Below are positions 49,930-59,367 of a stretch of 64,000 nt of DNA, piece after piece. The translations under genes and the position numbers were made by a program. Location of the stretch: contig CAKSBC010000007.1 in the NCBI GenBank assembly GCA_934438085.1, positions 38,657-102,656 on the forward strand, read 5' to 3'. The first letter of the stretch is position 1. The number at the start of each line of letters is the position of its first letter. This DNA is from an uncultured Lachnospiraceae bacterium (GTDB lineage Bacteria; Bacillota; Clostridia; Lachnospirales; Lachnospiraceae). The notes beneath the pieces were generated by a model, which saw only the letters and a list, made by a program, of their open reading frames with translations, was not told where the DNA came from and did no database searches.

Positions 49930-51195
49930 TCACACATTTTCAGGGCTTGTAATATGGCCTGTCAGAGCCGAAGCCGCAGCCACAGCAGGGCTTGCAAGAT
50001 AGACCTCAGAATCCTTAGCGCCCATACGTCCCACGAAATTGCGGTTGGTCGTAGACACGCATCTTTCGCCTGATGCAAGTATTCCCATATAGCCTCCGAG
50101 ACAAGGTCCGCAGGTCGGCACACTGAATACAGCGCCTGCTTTTATAAAGTCCTCAACATATCCTCTTTCAACACATTCCAGATATATCTTCTGTGTGGCA
50201 GGTATGATAATGGTACGAACCTTTTTATTTACATGCTTGCCTCTGAGAATGTCGGCGGCGATCTTCATATCCGAAATACGTCCGTTTGTGCATGAACCGA
50301 TAACGACCTGATCTATCTCAATATTTTCAGCCTCGGCCGCCTCAACAGTCCTTGTATTTTCAGGAAGATGAGGGAATGAAACTGTCGGATGAAGCTTGGA
50401 AAGATCTATTGTTATAGTATCCTCATATTCCGCATCGTCGTCAGCCTCGTACACTACAGGCTCCTTTGCTCCATGCTCTCTGCAATATTCGACGGCTTTC
50501 TCGTCTGCCGGGAAGATACCGTTCTTTGCACCGGCCTCTATGGCCATATTTGCCATTGAGAATCTGTCATCCATACTGAGATACTGTATGCCGTCTCCGG
50601 TAAACTCCATTGACTTATAGAGAGCTCCGTCAACTCCTATCATGCCTATGATATGAAGTATGATATCCTTTCCGCTGACCCATTTTGCCGGTTTTCCGGT
50701 CAATACAAATTTGATTGCCGAAGGCACCTTGAACCACGCCTTACCGGTTGCCATTCCTATAGCCATATCGGTAGAGCCTACGCCTGTTGAAAATGCTCCT
50801 AATGCTCCATAGGTGCAGGTATGTGAATCTGCTCCTATGATTATCTGTCCTGCGGATACGATTCCTTTTTCAGGAAGCAGAGCATGTTCAATGCCTACTT
50901 CTCCGACATCATAAAAATGCTTCACGTTCATATCCCAGGCAAAATTACGACAGGCCTTGCATTGCTCTGCTGCCTTTATATCCTTATTAGGTGTAAAATG
51001 ATCAAGTACAATTACTACCTTATCCTTATCAAATACTCCCTCGGCACCGGTCTTTTTAAATTCCTTAAGCGCTACCGCTGTGGTAATATCATTGCCCATA
51101 ACTATGTCAAGCTCAGCCTCAACCAACTGTCCGGCTCTGACATTGTCAAGTCCGGCATGCTTTGCAATTATCTTTTGCGTCATTGTCATTCCCAT
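49930..51195 (-). CDS. leuC: 3-isopropylmalate dehydratase, large subunit
   Basis: 421 residues, aconitase superfamily. DHFTPNKDIKAAEQC, GADSHTCTYGALGAFSTGVGSTD, IGSCTNGRISDM, and CGPCLGGYMG supply the [4Fe-4S] ligands. The two-domain small form typical of Firmicutes. GGAGG precedes the start. Confidence 0.97.
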   Translation of the reverse strand: MGMTMTQKIIAKHAGLDNVRAGQLVEAELDIVMGNDITTAVALKEFKKTGAEGVFDKDKVVIVLDHFTPNKDIKAAEQCKACRNFAWDMNVKHFYDVGEVGIEHALLPEKGIVSAGQIIIGADSHTCTYGALGAFSTGVGSTDMAIGMATGKAWFKVPSAIKFVLTGKPAKWVSGKDIILHIIGMIGVDGALYKSMEFTGDGIQYLSMDDRFSMANMAIEAGAKNGIFPADEKAVEYCREHGAKEPVVYEADDDAEYEDTITIDLSKLHPTVSFPHLPENTRTVEAAEAENIEIDQVVIGSCTNGRISDMKIAADILRGKHVNKKVRTIIIPATQKIYLECVERGYVEDFIKAGAVFSVPTCGPCLGGYMGILASGERCVSTTNRNFVGRMGAKDSEVYLASPAVAAASALTGHITSPENV

Positions 51196-51220
51196 AATTA
51201 ATTCCTCCGCTAATTATGTC

Positions 51221-52897
51221 TTACGCCTGCTCTGTCTGATTCTGATGATCTCTGTAATACTTATTGACTGCACTCACGATTGCTCTGTAAGAAGACTTCG
51301 TGATATCGCTGCTTGTACCTGCTCCGAAATACTCTTCTCCGTTTATAAGGATCTGAATATATGAAATAGCTCTTGCCTTTGTACCGTATTCCATAGAGTG
51401 CTCGCTGTAGTTTACTACTTCAAGTTTGATATCAAACTCGGTCTCAAGCGCATGACAGAATGCATCGATAACACCGTTTCCTTCTCCTGCAATTTCGACA
51501 TCACTGCCGTTTACCAACATCTGTGTTCTGTTCTGAACCACGTTATCAACAGTAGCCTGCTTATAATAAACAAGCTTGATCGGTTCTCTGATGTCAACAT
51601 ATTCTGCTTCAAATACACCCTTTATATCATCCGGTGTAAGATCTCTGTGCTTTCTGTCGGAAATACCGGTAATAACATAGCTTAAATTCTGCTGCATTGC
51701 CTTTGGCAGATAGAGACCGAAGTTCTGCTCTAAGATAAATGCAACTCCGCCCTTTCCTGACTGGCTGTTGATACGAACGATAGGGTCATAAGAGCGTCCG
51801 ACATCCTTTGGATCAATAGCAAGGTACGGAACCTCCCAGCGTTCAGGATGAGACTTCATTGCCTCCATGCCTTTTCGTATAGCATCCTGATGTGAGCCTG
51901 AGAATGCTGTGTATACGAGAGATCCGGCATAAGGATGTCTCGGAGGTATATACATGCGTGTGGATTTCTCGAACATTTCCACTGCATCATCAACGTGACT
52001 GAAATCCAGCTCCGGATCTATTCCCTGTGAGAAAATGTTAAGAGCTACACAGGCAACATCTGTATTTCCTGTTCTTTCTCCGTTGCCGAAAAGTGTGCCC
52101 TCAACTCTGTCGGCGCCTGCCATGAGCGCAAGCTCTGTAGCCGCAACCGCACAGCCCCTGTCATTATGAGCATGAAGGCTTACAATAACATTGTCTCTGT
52201 ACTTAAGATTATCACAGCAATACTCTATCTGATCTGCATAAACATTGGCTGTTGCCATTTCTACTGTTGAAGGAAGATTGATTATTACCTTCTTCTCTGC
52301 TGTAGGCTTCCAGATGTCAAGTACTGCATTGCATATTTCTACGGCAAAAGACATTTCCGTACCGGTGAAGCTCTCCGGCGAGTATTCAAAAGTAAAATCA
52401 GTCTCCGGCTGTTCCTTGGCATATTCCTGCACCAGCTTTGCTCCTGAAACCGCAAGCTCGATCGTTGCTTCCATTGAATTATGGAATACTACGTCTCTCT
52501 GCAGAGTGGAGGTTGAATTATACAGATGAACTATAGCCCTTTTCGCTCCCTTTAATGCCTCAAAGGTTTTCTTTATAATGTGCGGTCTGGACTGAGTCAG
52601 CACCTGGATATTTACATCATCAGGTATGAGATCATTATCGATAAGATATCTTGTAAATGCGAACTCTGTATCACTTGCCGCAGGGAAGCCTATTTCTATC
52701 TCCTTAAAGCCTGTCTTAACAAGGAATTTGAAAAACTCTATCTTTTCCTCAAGGCTCATCGGAATCTCAAGTGCCTGGTTTCCGTCACGCAGATCAACGC
52801 TGCACCAGATCGGTGCATGTTTTATAACTCTTCCCGGCCACTTTCTGTTCGGCATATCCATCGGTGGATAAGGTCTGTACTTTTGATAATTCATCAT
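51221..52897 (-). CDS. leuA: 2-isopropylmalate synthase, long type
   Basis: 558 residues: KYRPYPPMDMPNRKWPGR at the N-terminus, the HMGL catalytic domain (CSVDLRDGNQALEIPM, HLYNSTSTLQRDVVF, HAHNDRGCAVAATELAL) and the C-terminal leucine-binding regulatory domain. This start and length match the LeuA2 form found in actinobacteria and many clostridia. First enzyme of the pathway and target of leucine feedback. Expression is also governed by the T-box leader upstream. AAGGAG precedes ATGATG. Confidence 0.96.
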   Translation of the reverse strand: MMNYQKYRPYPPMDMPNRKWPGRVIKHAPIWCSVDLRDGNQALEIPMSLEEKIEFFKFLVKTGFKEIEIGFPAASDTEFAFTRYLIDNDLIPDDVNIQVLTQSRPHIIKKTFEALKGAKRAIVHLYNSTSTLQRDVVFHNSMEATIELAVSGAKLVQEYAKEQPETDFTFEYSPESFTGTEMSFAVEICNAVLDIWKPTAEKKVIINLPSTVEMATANVYADQIEYCCDNLKYRDNVIVSLHAHNDRGCAVAATELALMAGADRVEGTLFGNGERTGNTDVACVALNIFSQGIDPELDFSHVDDAVEMFEKSTRMYIPPRHPYAGSLVYTAFSGSHQDAIRKGMEAMKSHPERWEVPYLAIDPKDVGRSYDPIVRINSQSGKGGVAFILEQNFGLYLPKAMQQNLSYVITGISDRKHRDLTPDDIKGVFEAEYVDIREPIKLVYYKQATVDNVVQNRTQMLVNGSDVEIAGEGNGVIDAFCHALETEFDIKLEVVNYSEHSMEYGTKARAISYIQILINGEEYFGAGTSSDITKSSYRAIVSAVNKYYRDHQNQTEQA

Positions 52898-53029
52898 GTC
52901 AATGCTCTCCTTCTCTGATATAAAAACTGCCGCAGCATTTTTATATGCCCCTAAGCTTTGCTATGCTGCTGCACCTGAAATAGCTTATTTGCGAATACTC
53001 TTCCCTTATTCGTTATAATAATACTTCTT

Positions 53030-53313
53030 TAGAAAAAGAAAAACCCTTCGCCTCGCCTGTCTAAAGACAGAAGAGACGAAAGGCATATAACTTCCGCGGT
53101 ACCACTCTTCTTTGCTTCTATAAATCAAGAAGCCACTCATAGGATACTGACATATCCCTGCTCTGTGACGGGAGCTCCCGTATGCGCCTACTGGTGATTT
53201 CAGCACATCCGCTCTGCAGTGAGTTCAACAGTCCTGTCCTCATGCCTCGCACCAACCGGCATTTCTCTCAAGGCCCATTATCTGTTTACTGGTCTGCGTC
53301 ATCGCGTTATCTG
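53030..53313 (-). promoter_or_regulatory. Leucine T-box riboswitch leader of leuACDB
   Basis: On the minus strand the T-box core AGTGGTACCGCGG lies at 53094-53106. It is followed by a GC-rich terminator (53044-53084; CTGTC/GACAG inner and TTTCGTCTC/GAGGCGAA outer stems) and a long T-rich run. Upstream is stem I, with GGTTGGTGCGAGG as the conserved distal part. GAA-CTC-A at about 53220-53226 offers a CTC (Leu) specifier codon, in line with the operon. Uncharged tRNA-Leu would pair here and allow read-through. Confidence 0.9.
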
Positions 53314-53319
53314 AGCGTC

Positions 53320-53348
53320 ATTATATTAGTCTTATAATTTAATGTCAA
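53320..53348 (-). promoter_or_regulatory. Promoter of the leu operon
   Basis: Minus strand TTGACA, 17 bases, TATAAT: a perfect sigma-A consensus in sequence and spacing, directly before the T-box leader. In the rest of the gap up to 53520 nothing was recognised. Confidence 0.85.
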
Positions 53349-53520
53349 CATTTTCAGCTATTATAACCAAATAACGGAGGTATTTGCACGCGGTTATAAC
53401 TTAGGGTAATTATTAATATATCCAAACTTTATATATCTGTGCAGTTAAGACGTATCATTATCATTATATTTGTGATATTATAGTAACGTTATCTAAAAAT
53501 AATGAAATGAGGTTCATCTA

Positions 53521-54438
53521 ATGACTATAAAGCAAATCGTAGACAAGCTTCAGAAGGCTGAAGACATCTTTATGATATTCAATACAAACTCTCTTGTTCC
53601 TTATGTATGCTGCGATACTGAGGATACCATGCTCGACTATGCTTCTGTTTACTTTGACGGAGCTGCTGCAATGTTAAAGGCTAAGGAGCTTACAGAAGAA
53701 GGCTTGGGCACAAAGAGTGCAATGAAGATATCAAACAAGAGTATCCTCTCACTTCTTACAGACACTCTTTACTACGGAATAGATGCTATCAAGTTCTATA
53801 TCGGCGATGAGTCAACTATCATCGAAACTGAGCAGATGATCCGTATTGATCAGGACGCCAAGGGCAAAGACGGTAAGCCTTACCTTTTCAACAGATCAGC
53901 TCAGATCAGCATGATTTATCTTGTACAGGAGCTTTTGAAGGATCCTAAGGGCGGAAAGCAGGATCCACAGCGCACCGCTGCCGCTCAGACAGAAGTCCTT
54001 GCAAATGTAGTTAACTCTCCGTTCTACATTGCATTTACAGAAATGAAGCCTGAGACAGAGGCTGAGGGTGATGCAGCGGCTATCGATAAGAAAACTCCTG
54101 ATACTCCTGACGGAAAGAAGTTTGCTCCGGCACTCCTTAAGGATAAGGACGGCAGGCTCATGCTTCCTATATTCACAGATATCAACGAGCTCAGAAAGGC
54201 GTTCAGAGGCGGAAAGGATCAGACCGTTCCTTACAAGGCCTTCAAGTTCAGAACCATCGTTGACAAGCTCCTTGTAGAGGGCTCAAACCTTGACGGTATT
54301 ATCATTAACCCTGCAGGCGTAAAGCTCCCTATGCTCAACAAGGCTGTTCACGGACTCGTAAAGGATCCGAGATTCCTTCCGAACGAAGGCGCACAGACTG
54401 CCGAGACACCTGATGCAGACGCAGATAAAAAAGCCTGA
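53521..54438 (+). CDS. SseB-domain protein
   Basis: 305 residues, acidic and soluble. The C-terminal half (about 200-290) has the SseB pattern: LPIFTDINELRKAF, TVPYKAFKF, LDGIIINPAGVKLPM. The N-terminal half contains a separate conserved-looking region (FNTNSLVPYVCCDTEDTMLDYASVYF) that may be a degenerate second copy. The last about 15 residues are Asp/Ala/Lys-rich. The function of SseB domains is not defined outside enterobacteria. GAGGTT precedes the start by nine bases. Confidence 0.7.
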   Translation: MTIKQIVDKLQKAEDIFMIFNTNSLVPYVCCDTEDTMLDYASVYFDGAAAMLKAKELTEEGLGTKSAMKISNKSILSLLTDTLYYGIDAIKFYIGDESTIIETEQMIRIDQDAKGKDGKPYLFNRSAQISMIYLVQELLKDPKGGKQDPQRTAAAQTEVLANVVNSPFYIAFTEMKPETEAEGDAAAIDKKTPDTPDGKKFAPALLKDKDGRLMLPIFTDINELRKAFRGGKDQTVPYKAFKFRTIVDKLLVEGSNLDGIIINPAGVKLPMLNKAVHGLVKDPRFLPNEGAQTAETPDADADKKA

Positions 54439-54459
54439 TATTAATTAATCTTTAAGGTT

Positions 54460-54489
54460 GATCGCTCCGCTTAAGCGGGGCGATCTTTT
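54460..54489 (+). terminator. Terminator of the SseB-like gene
   Basis: GATCGCTCCGC/GCGGGGCGATC with a TTAA loop, then TTTT, 22 bases after the stop. Confidence 0.85.
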
Positions 54490-54656
54490 ATTAGCGAAAT
54501 TAATTTTTAGGAGCAATAAACATATCTTTGTATCCCGGCACGATTTAGTACTTGATAGAACATAAATATTATGTCATGCTTTAAATATAATAACTATATT
54601 TCTATTTGTCCCTGCTTCATCCTTAAGGCACAAAAGAGTGAGAAAGGAACAAGACT

Positions 54657-56084
54657 ATGAAACGACTGTTTATTTTTTCCGCACTTATATGCATCCTCTT
54701 GATGCTTCTTTCTTCATGCTCATCCCCAAATAAAAATTTCGGTTACACCGGTGGTCCGAAAATCACCGATAACGGTACCGATAATGTAACAGCTGATTAC
54801 GGAGGTGATCCTATGGAATTTGAAAGCTTCACGCTGTCAGAAAGCGGCACCACAGCGGAAACTCACGTATACGAGGGCTATAAAACAGCAGATGGTGTTC
54901 ATCTCGAGTACTCCATCAGCCAAAGTATGTGGGACGATTCTATTTCGGATTATGACGAAACCAGAATTACCGTTCGTTCCGTCGATGGAAATGAAGCACT
55001 CTATCAAAATCTGTGTGCCTTATTCGGAAACTGTAAAATTGATAAATGGGCAAACTTTAAAGGCAGCAATCCGCCGAATGTTCTTGACGGAAGCTCCATG
55101 AGCTTTCAGGCAGTTTTAGCAGATGGAACAAAGATAACTGCAAGCGGAACCAATAATTTTCCTAAGAACTTCAGAACCTTTTCAAATGAGCTTCATAAGC
55201 TTATAAATGAGGTTAAGCTTACAAATAATGTTTTCTCTGACGGAACCTACGAAATCACTGTTCCTGATAGCTGGATAGGCATAGTAAGTGCAGAATTCTC
55301 AGAATTTTATACAGCCTTTAGTGTTGATAAAAACGATGGTAATACTCTCACATTTTTTATAATTGATACTAATGGCTCCGGATATACTTCAGTTTCTTAT
55401 CCTGATGCAACAGACATCGGACGTCTTATATGCGGTGACGACGTAAGGTTTATTACCGCAAGGGATCACTATTCAATAAATGACTACGCAGATAAGGTTT
55501 CTGAAGAGGCTCTCGCACTTTGGGATACTTATGAAGACGACAGGCTTCACATAATTGAAAGTCTTCACGGCGTGAACGGTTACGAGCTGATTCCTGAAGA
55601 CGGCAACACTTTATACGAAGCTGAGGCCATGGATCTTGCCGACAGAGCACGCAGTGCATGGCTTTGCCTTAACTTCGCCGGAGAATACTCAGGCGGCGTA
55701 AAGCCAACAAAAATAAAAGGCCGCAGCTACCTGCCGATGTATCCTTCCTATGAAAATATAACTACCATAGAAGATGTACGAGACAGGTTTTTAACTATAT
55801 TTTCAGAGGAATTTACTGATAAGGTTTTAAATGCTGCTATCACTAATAAAGACATTCTTGAATACAATGACAATGTCTATGTTGCATATAAAAAGAATAA
55901 GGGCGATGCTTCCGGCAACAGCTACGTTGACCACGTTGAAAATAAAGAGGACGGAAGTATCACAGTCGTAATGGCTGTAAATAAACCGTCCTCAGGTAAA
56001 CATTATGTGGATCTTCCGGTAGAGAAAAATGCCGATGGTAAATTTGTATTTTCCGATTACCCTTACTGGGATGAATCAGAATGA
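54657..56084 (+). CDS. Lipoprotein of unknown function
   Basis: 475 residues. Lipobox LSSC with the lipid-bearing Cys near residue 21, then a Gly/Asn/Asp-rich linker and a mixed alpha/beta body. I see no known catalytic motif. The segment TYEITVPDSWIGIVSAEFSEFYTAFSV resembles beta-rich substrate-binding or adhesion modules, and the C-terminus ends in FSDYPYWDESE. GAGAAAGGAAC lies before the ATG. It is transcribed alone. Confidence 0.75.
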   Translation: MKRLFIFSALICILLMLLSSCSSPNKNFGYTGGPKITDNGTDNVTADYGGDPMEFESFTLSESGTTAETHVYEGYKTADGVHLEYSISQSMWDDSISDYDETRITVRSVDGNEALYQNLCALFGNCKIDKWANFKGSNPPNVLDGSSMSFQAVLADGTKITASGTNNFPKNFRTFSNELHKLINEVKLTNNVFSDGTYEITVPDSWIGIVSAEFSEFYTAFSVDKNDGNTLTFFIIDTNGSGYTSVSYPDATDIGRLICGDDVRFITARDHYSINDYADKVSEEALALWDTYEDDRLHIIESLHGVNGYELIPEDGNTLYEAEAMDLADRARSAWLCLNFAGEYSGGVKPTKIKGRSYLPMYPSYENITTIEDVRDRFLTIFSEEFTDKVLNAAITNKDILEYNDNVYVAYKKNKGDASGNSYVDHVENKEDGSITVVMAVNKPSSGKHYVDLPVEKNADGKFVFSDYPYWDESE

Positions 56085-56194
56085 AAACAAGCTCCGGATA
56101 TTACAGAGATATTCTGTATCAAAAAAACGTTATCAGCTTAGCTTGCGAATTACGGAGTTATAGCGATATTTTGTATTAAAAAATATCAAAGGCA

Positions 56195-57097
56195 TTAATA
56201 AATAAGCGGAACAGCTGCTTCAATACATGATACCTGCGCAGCCTGATAGGTTCCGCCGAACTCTCCGTCAACTGTAAATGCAGTCGGCTCACTGAAGAAA
56301 AACTCCGCTTTCTTTATCTTACGGCGAATTACAAACTCATTCTGACCTCCGTCAAGCAGAGCCTGAAGCACTCTTGTATACTTAACAGGTGTTTCAGGTT
56401 CTGCTATCATCGTTAGTTCGATCTTTCCATCCTGCAGACTTACATCTCTTCCTGTAATATTCTGAAATCCGCCTATAAAATCAGCATTAGTCACCATTCC
56501 CATAAGGAAGTTTCCTTCAATGACCTCTCCGTCATCCAGTATAACCTTCACTTCATGAGTTTTGATATTCCCGAGATTTCTTGCCGCTTCTATCACATAT
56601 GCGGCATGCCCCAGTATAGCCTTTTCTGCTCTTGGCGTCTCATAGCTTATTTCCGTAAACAAACCGAAGGCTGCTGTATATATAAATGGCTTTTCCTCCA
56701 ATTTTCCGCAGTCAACGGTATGAACTTCATTTTTAATGATACGCTCTGCAACCTGCAGCATGCTGTTGTCTCCAAAGAGTGTTTTTCCAAAATCATTGGT
56801 ACTGCCGCACGGTATATAAGCTATGCTTAAAGGCGATTTCCTTCGCAGATTTCCTGCAACTGCCTCATTTAAAGTACCATCACCTCCGCAGCATACAAAT
56901 AAATCATATATATCCGGCAGCTCTTCCGTGATCCTTGCTGCTTCTCCGCTGTATGAGGTCGGACGAACCACAACCTCATATCCGGCATCTGAAAATACTT
57001 CAACAATATCACTAAGTGAACTCTTTAAAGTTCCTCTTCCCGATTTCGGATTATATAAAAGATACAGTCTTTTTCTTTTAACAGAATCATTCTGCAT
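56195..57097 (-). CDS. Diacylglycerol/lipid kinase (YegS/DgkB family)
   Basis: 300 residues. LYNPKSGRGTLK at the start, CCGGDGTLNEAVAGN (the nucleotide-binding GGDGT), IPCGSTNDFGKTL, and a C-terminal FTVDGEFGG. It phosphorylates a membrane lipid, probably diacylglycerol released in lipoteichoic-acid synthesis. It marks the end of the core-genome stretch. Confidence 0.9.
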   Translation of the reverse strand: MQNDSVKRKRLYLLYNPKSGRGTLKSSLSDIVEVFSDAGYEVVVRPTSYSGEAARITEELPDIYDLFVCCGGDGTLNEAVAGNLRRKSPLSIAYIPCGSTNDFGKTLFGDNSMLQVAERIIKNEVHTVDCGKLEEKPFIYTAAFGLFTEISYETPRAEKAILGHAAYVIEAARNLGNIKTHEVKVILDDGEVIEGNFLMGMVTNADFIGGFQNITGRDVSLQDGKIELTMIAEPETPVKYTRVLQALLDGGQNEFVIRRKIKKAEFFFSEPTAFTVDGEFGGTYQAAQVSCIEAAVPLIY

Positions 57098-57147
57098 GAA
57101 CTAATTACCTCTATTGCAATTAAAATTTAGATATGTCTTTTTTAAAT

Positions 57148-57720
57148 TTAAAATTTGTCTCTGATATCCTTTTTCAATCTATATTTACGGTTTGTATTTG
57201 TACCGATAGCTTCAACGCTATCCATCTTTGCTAAAATCACTCTTGTTCTCGGAGCACTTAATCCCAGATAAGCTGCAATATCATTGGTTTTTGCCTCGTC
57301 ATTCTGCGCGAGATAATCATATATCAGCTCTATACTATCACTATTCTTTCTTCGCTTGCTTTCTTCGCTTACTTTCTCACGAATTCAAGCGTTAAAATTG
57401 TACGATCAGGATCGAAACGTTCTTCTATTACTGGCTCTTTCCAATGTGCATCTTCCCAAATATTGAATATATTAGGTACTCCACTACCAGAACGTTCTCC
57501 AATATTAATCAGATTAAACATTTTCATTAAGGATTTATTTCTAGGATCTGATTCTCCGCCTTTACGCATCATTCAATCTTTCAAACGGATGTCCCAGATT
57601 CAGCGTGCGGTGACGATTTCGGTATCTTTGGACTGTTTCATAGTTTAAATCTTCCATTGGCACATCATCCAGAACTTCCATATCCATTGTATTTTCTGAC
57701 TGATCACGAAGCATTGTTTT
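57148..57720 (-). pseudogene. Decayed ATP-binding AlbA_2/HATPase_c_4 gene
   Basis: Three pieces of one family in different frames. A: 57714 leftward, LDDVPMEDLNYETVQRYRNR, ending at TAA (57561). B: 57572 to 57369, GGESDPRNKSLMKMFNLINI and GERSGSGVPNIFNIWEDAHW. C: about 57370 to 57148, a winged-helix end (ELIYDYLAQNDEAKTNDIAA, ending in KKDIRDKF). The family normally begins with an AlbA_2 DNA-binding domain; here that domain and the middle are missing and frames shift between pieces. The truncated 5' end abuts the PIN-like gene, so insertion of the neighbouring module may have cut it. Confidence 0.8.
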
Positions 57721-57723
57721 TAC

Positions 57724-58527
57724 CTACTGCTTGTACCGCAGCATACCATTTTTCAATTCAATAAATTTCCCATCAAATATTTCCCGCAATACCTGTCTGC
57801 ATGGTATCCGTTGCAATCTTCTAACCTCAGACGCTTCCATTACTCTGAAAGTAGTTTGGTGATGATCCTGATAAAATGCAATGAGTGATTCAATGTACGG
57901 CTCGGCATCGGCAAGTGTCCAATTTGATTCTTCTTTTAAGCGTGAGAATACCGATACCAGACTGATGCACCGAACGTCTTCAAAATTTGTGGCTCCATTC
58001 CGAGCATTTCTGTCATCTGAGCAGAACACATATATCTGCTCCCCAAACATCACCGACAAAACCTGCAACAGCACAAAAGATTTGATTTCTCCAAGATTAT
58101 TTTTCTTGCCCACTTCAATATCGAGTCGTTCAAGCTCTTTTAAATAATCCTCTCTCGGTATCTCCGTGTAGTCAACATCTTCCAATGCTAGATAATGTTC
58201 AGAAAAGTAATCTTTAGAAAAAGCATCACAAGTCAATTTTAGCATCTGTGTATAAGTCACGCACGCCAGCGGCCCTCGTACAAGTGACAGACTTTCAAGA
58301 ATTTCCTGATCCGTGTAGCTTTTTATCTTTTGCGCTCCAATCTTTTCGCTCAACCAAATTGGCGCATCAGCATTATACCGATTAAGTTCTGTTGCGATTT
58401 GCGCATGACAAAAGAACACATATTCCGGCAATTCCATCACCCGGTCAATCAAATGATTATCACTGCCATCTTGAACAGAGTGCGTTTTGGAAATAAAGTC
58501 GGTATCTAGTAGTGCATATTTTTTCAC
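57724..58527 (-). CDS. PIN-like nuclease candidate in an XRE/ImmA module
   Basis: 267 residues, soluble. The start (YALLDTDFISK, D8 and D10), an acidic residue in ATELNRY (E47), and CSDDRNARNG (about residue 190) follow the order of acidic residues in PIN-domain ribonucleases. Between them lies a helical region. If active it would cut RNA as a toxin. It follows the ImmA/IrrE-like gene by 18 bases and is the third gene of a leftward three-gene unit. A non-nuclease PIN-like protein is the alternative. Confidence 0.6.
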   Translation of the reverse strand: MKKYALLDTDFISKTHSVQDGSDNHLIDRVMELPEYVFFCHAQIATELNRYNADAPIWLSEKIGAQKIKSYTDQEILESLSLVRGPLACVTYTQMLKLTCDAFSKDYFSEHYLALEDVDYTEIPREDYLKELERLDIEVGKKNNLGEIKSFVLLQVLSVMFGEQIYVFCSDDRNARNGATNFEDVRCISLVSVFSRLKEESNWTLADAEPYIESLIAFYQDHHQTTFRVMEASEVRRLQRIPCRQVLREIFDGKFIELKNGMLRYKQ

Positions 58528-58545
58528 TTCGATCTGACACCCCCA

Positions 58546-59367
58546 TCAATCCAAGCCATACTCTTTTTTCAGGTGAGTAATGTAAGCTACATCATCATTT
58601 TCTCTGGATTCTGTCAGATACTCATGCTGTTTGTTGTACTCAACTTTCTCAAGGAGTGTGCCAAAAGACTCTGTTCCTCTGCCATCGAGCTGCCAGCGCT
58701 TAGCTTTGCCCGTCAGTGATGTCCTTTTCATTACATCCGCAGAACTTATCTCCAGCAGCTTTTCAGCCTGCTGGTGAGATATGCTTCCGCTTTCAAACAA
58801 ACGCAGTACAACTGCCTTGTAGGGCATAGCAAACATATCCATAAGCATCAAAACGGAACCCACCGAAACCAAATCTTTGTCAATTCCATATAGTAGAATT
58901 TGCTCATGGAGAAGTTGATCCGGCATCAAAAGCAAACCTGCGAAGGCATTAGCTTCCAGGTCTTCCTGTGTTCTTCCTGTTTCATCACCTGTTGCCGAAT
59001 CCAACATAGAACCGTTTTTTATATAGCTCTGGTCTGCATTTTCTACATAGCAGTAGATATGATACAATTCATGCGCCGCAGCGAAAAACTGCTTACATAG
59101 TGGAAGTGCCGTATTTATGTACACGAAAATCGTATCCTGCTTCAAAAAAGTCAATGCCCATAATTCATCATCATGGATTGGAAATCGAAGCAGTTCCAGT
59201 GCAATTTCTTTCTTTCTTGCATAGTTCTGTATGACAGCAAAGATATTATCTTTGATTATGGAATTGCCGGCATACTCTGCCGAAAACTGCCTGACAACAG
59301 ATTGAATTTCATCAAATTTCTTGTTTTGGCTTACAAAGAGGCTATCTTCCAGAACATTGTTCATCAC
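58546..59367 (-). CDS. ImmA/IrrE-family metallopeptidase
   Basis: 273 residues. The zinc-protease motif HELYH (FFAAAHELYHIYCY, about residues 91-95) and the downstream EANAFAGLLLMPDQLL are typical of the ImmA/IrrE (COG2856) family. Such proteases cleave a partner XRE-type repressor on stress, releasing mobile-element or toxin genes. The start overlaps the XRE gene stop by four bases (ATGA), supporting a partnership. The C-terminal about 90 residues contain an unassigned charged region. Confidence 0.88.
   Translation of the reverse strand: MMNNVLEDSLFVSQNKKFDEIQSVVRQFSAEYAGNSIIKDNIFAVIQNYARKKEIALELLRFPIHDDELWALTFLKQDTIFVYINTALPLCKQFFAAAHELYHIYCYVENADQSYIKNGSMLDSATGDETGRTQEDLEANAFAGLLLMPDQLLHEQILLYGIDKDLVSVGSVLMLMDMFAMPYKAVVLRLFESGSISHQQAEKLLEISSADVMKRTSLTGKAKRWQLDGRGTESFGTLLEKVEYNKQHEYLTESRENDDVAYITHLKKEYGLD

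Noticed and set aside
53006..53206. 66-codon leftward frame in the leuA leader
   Set aside because: It falls inside the T-box RNA structure, including the terminator, and is explained by it.
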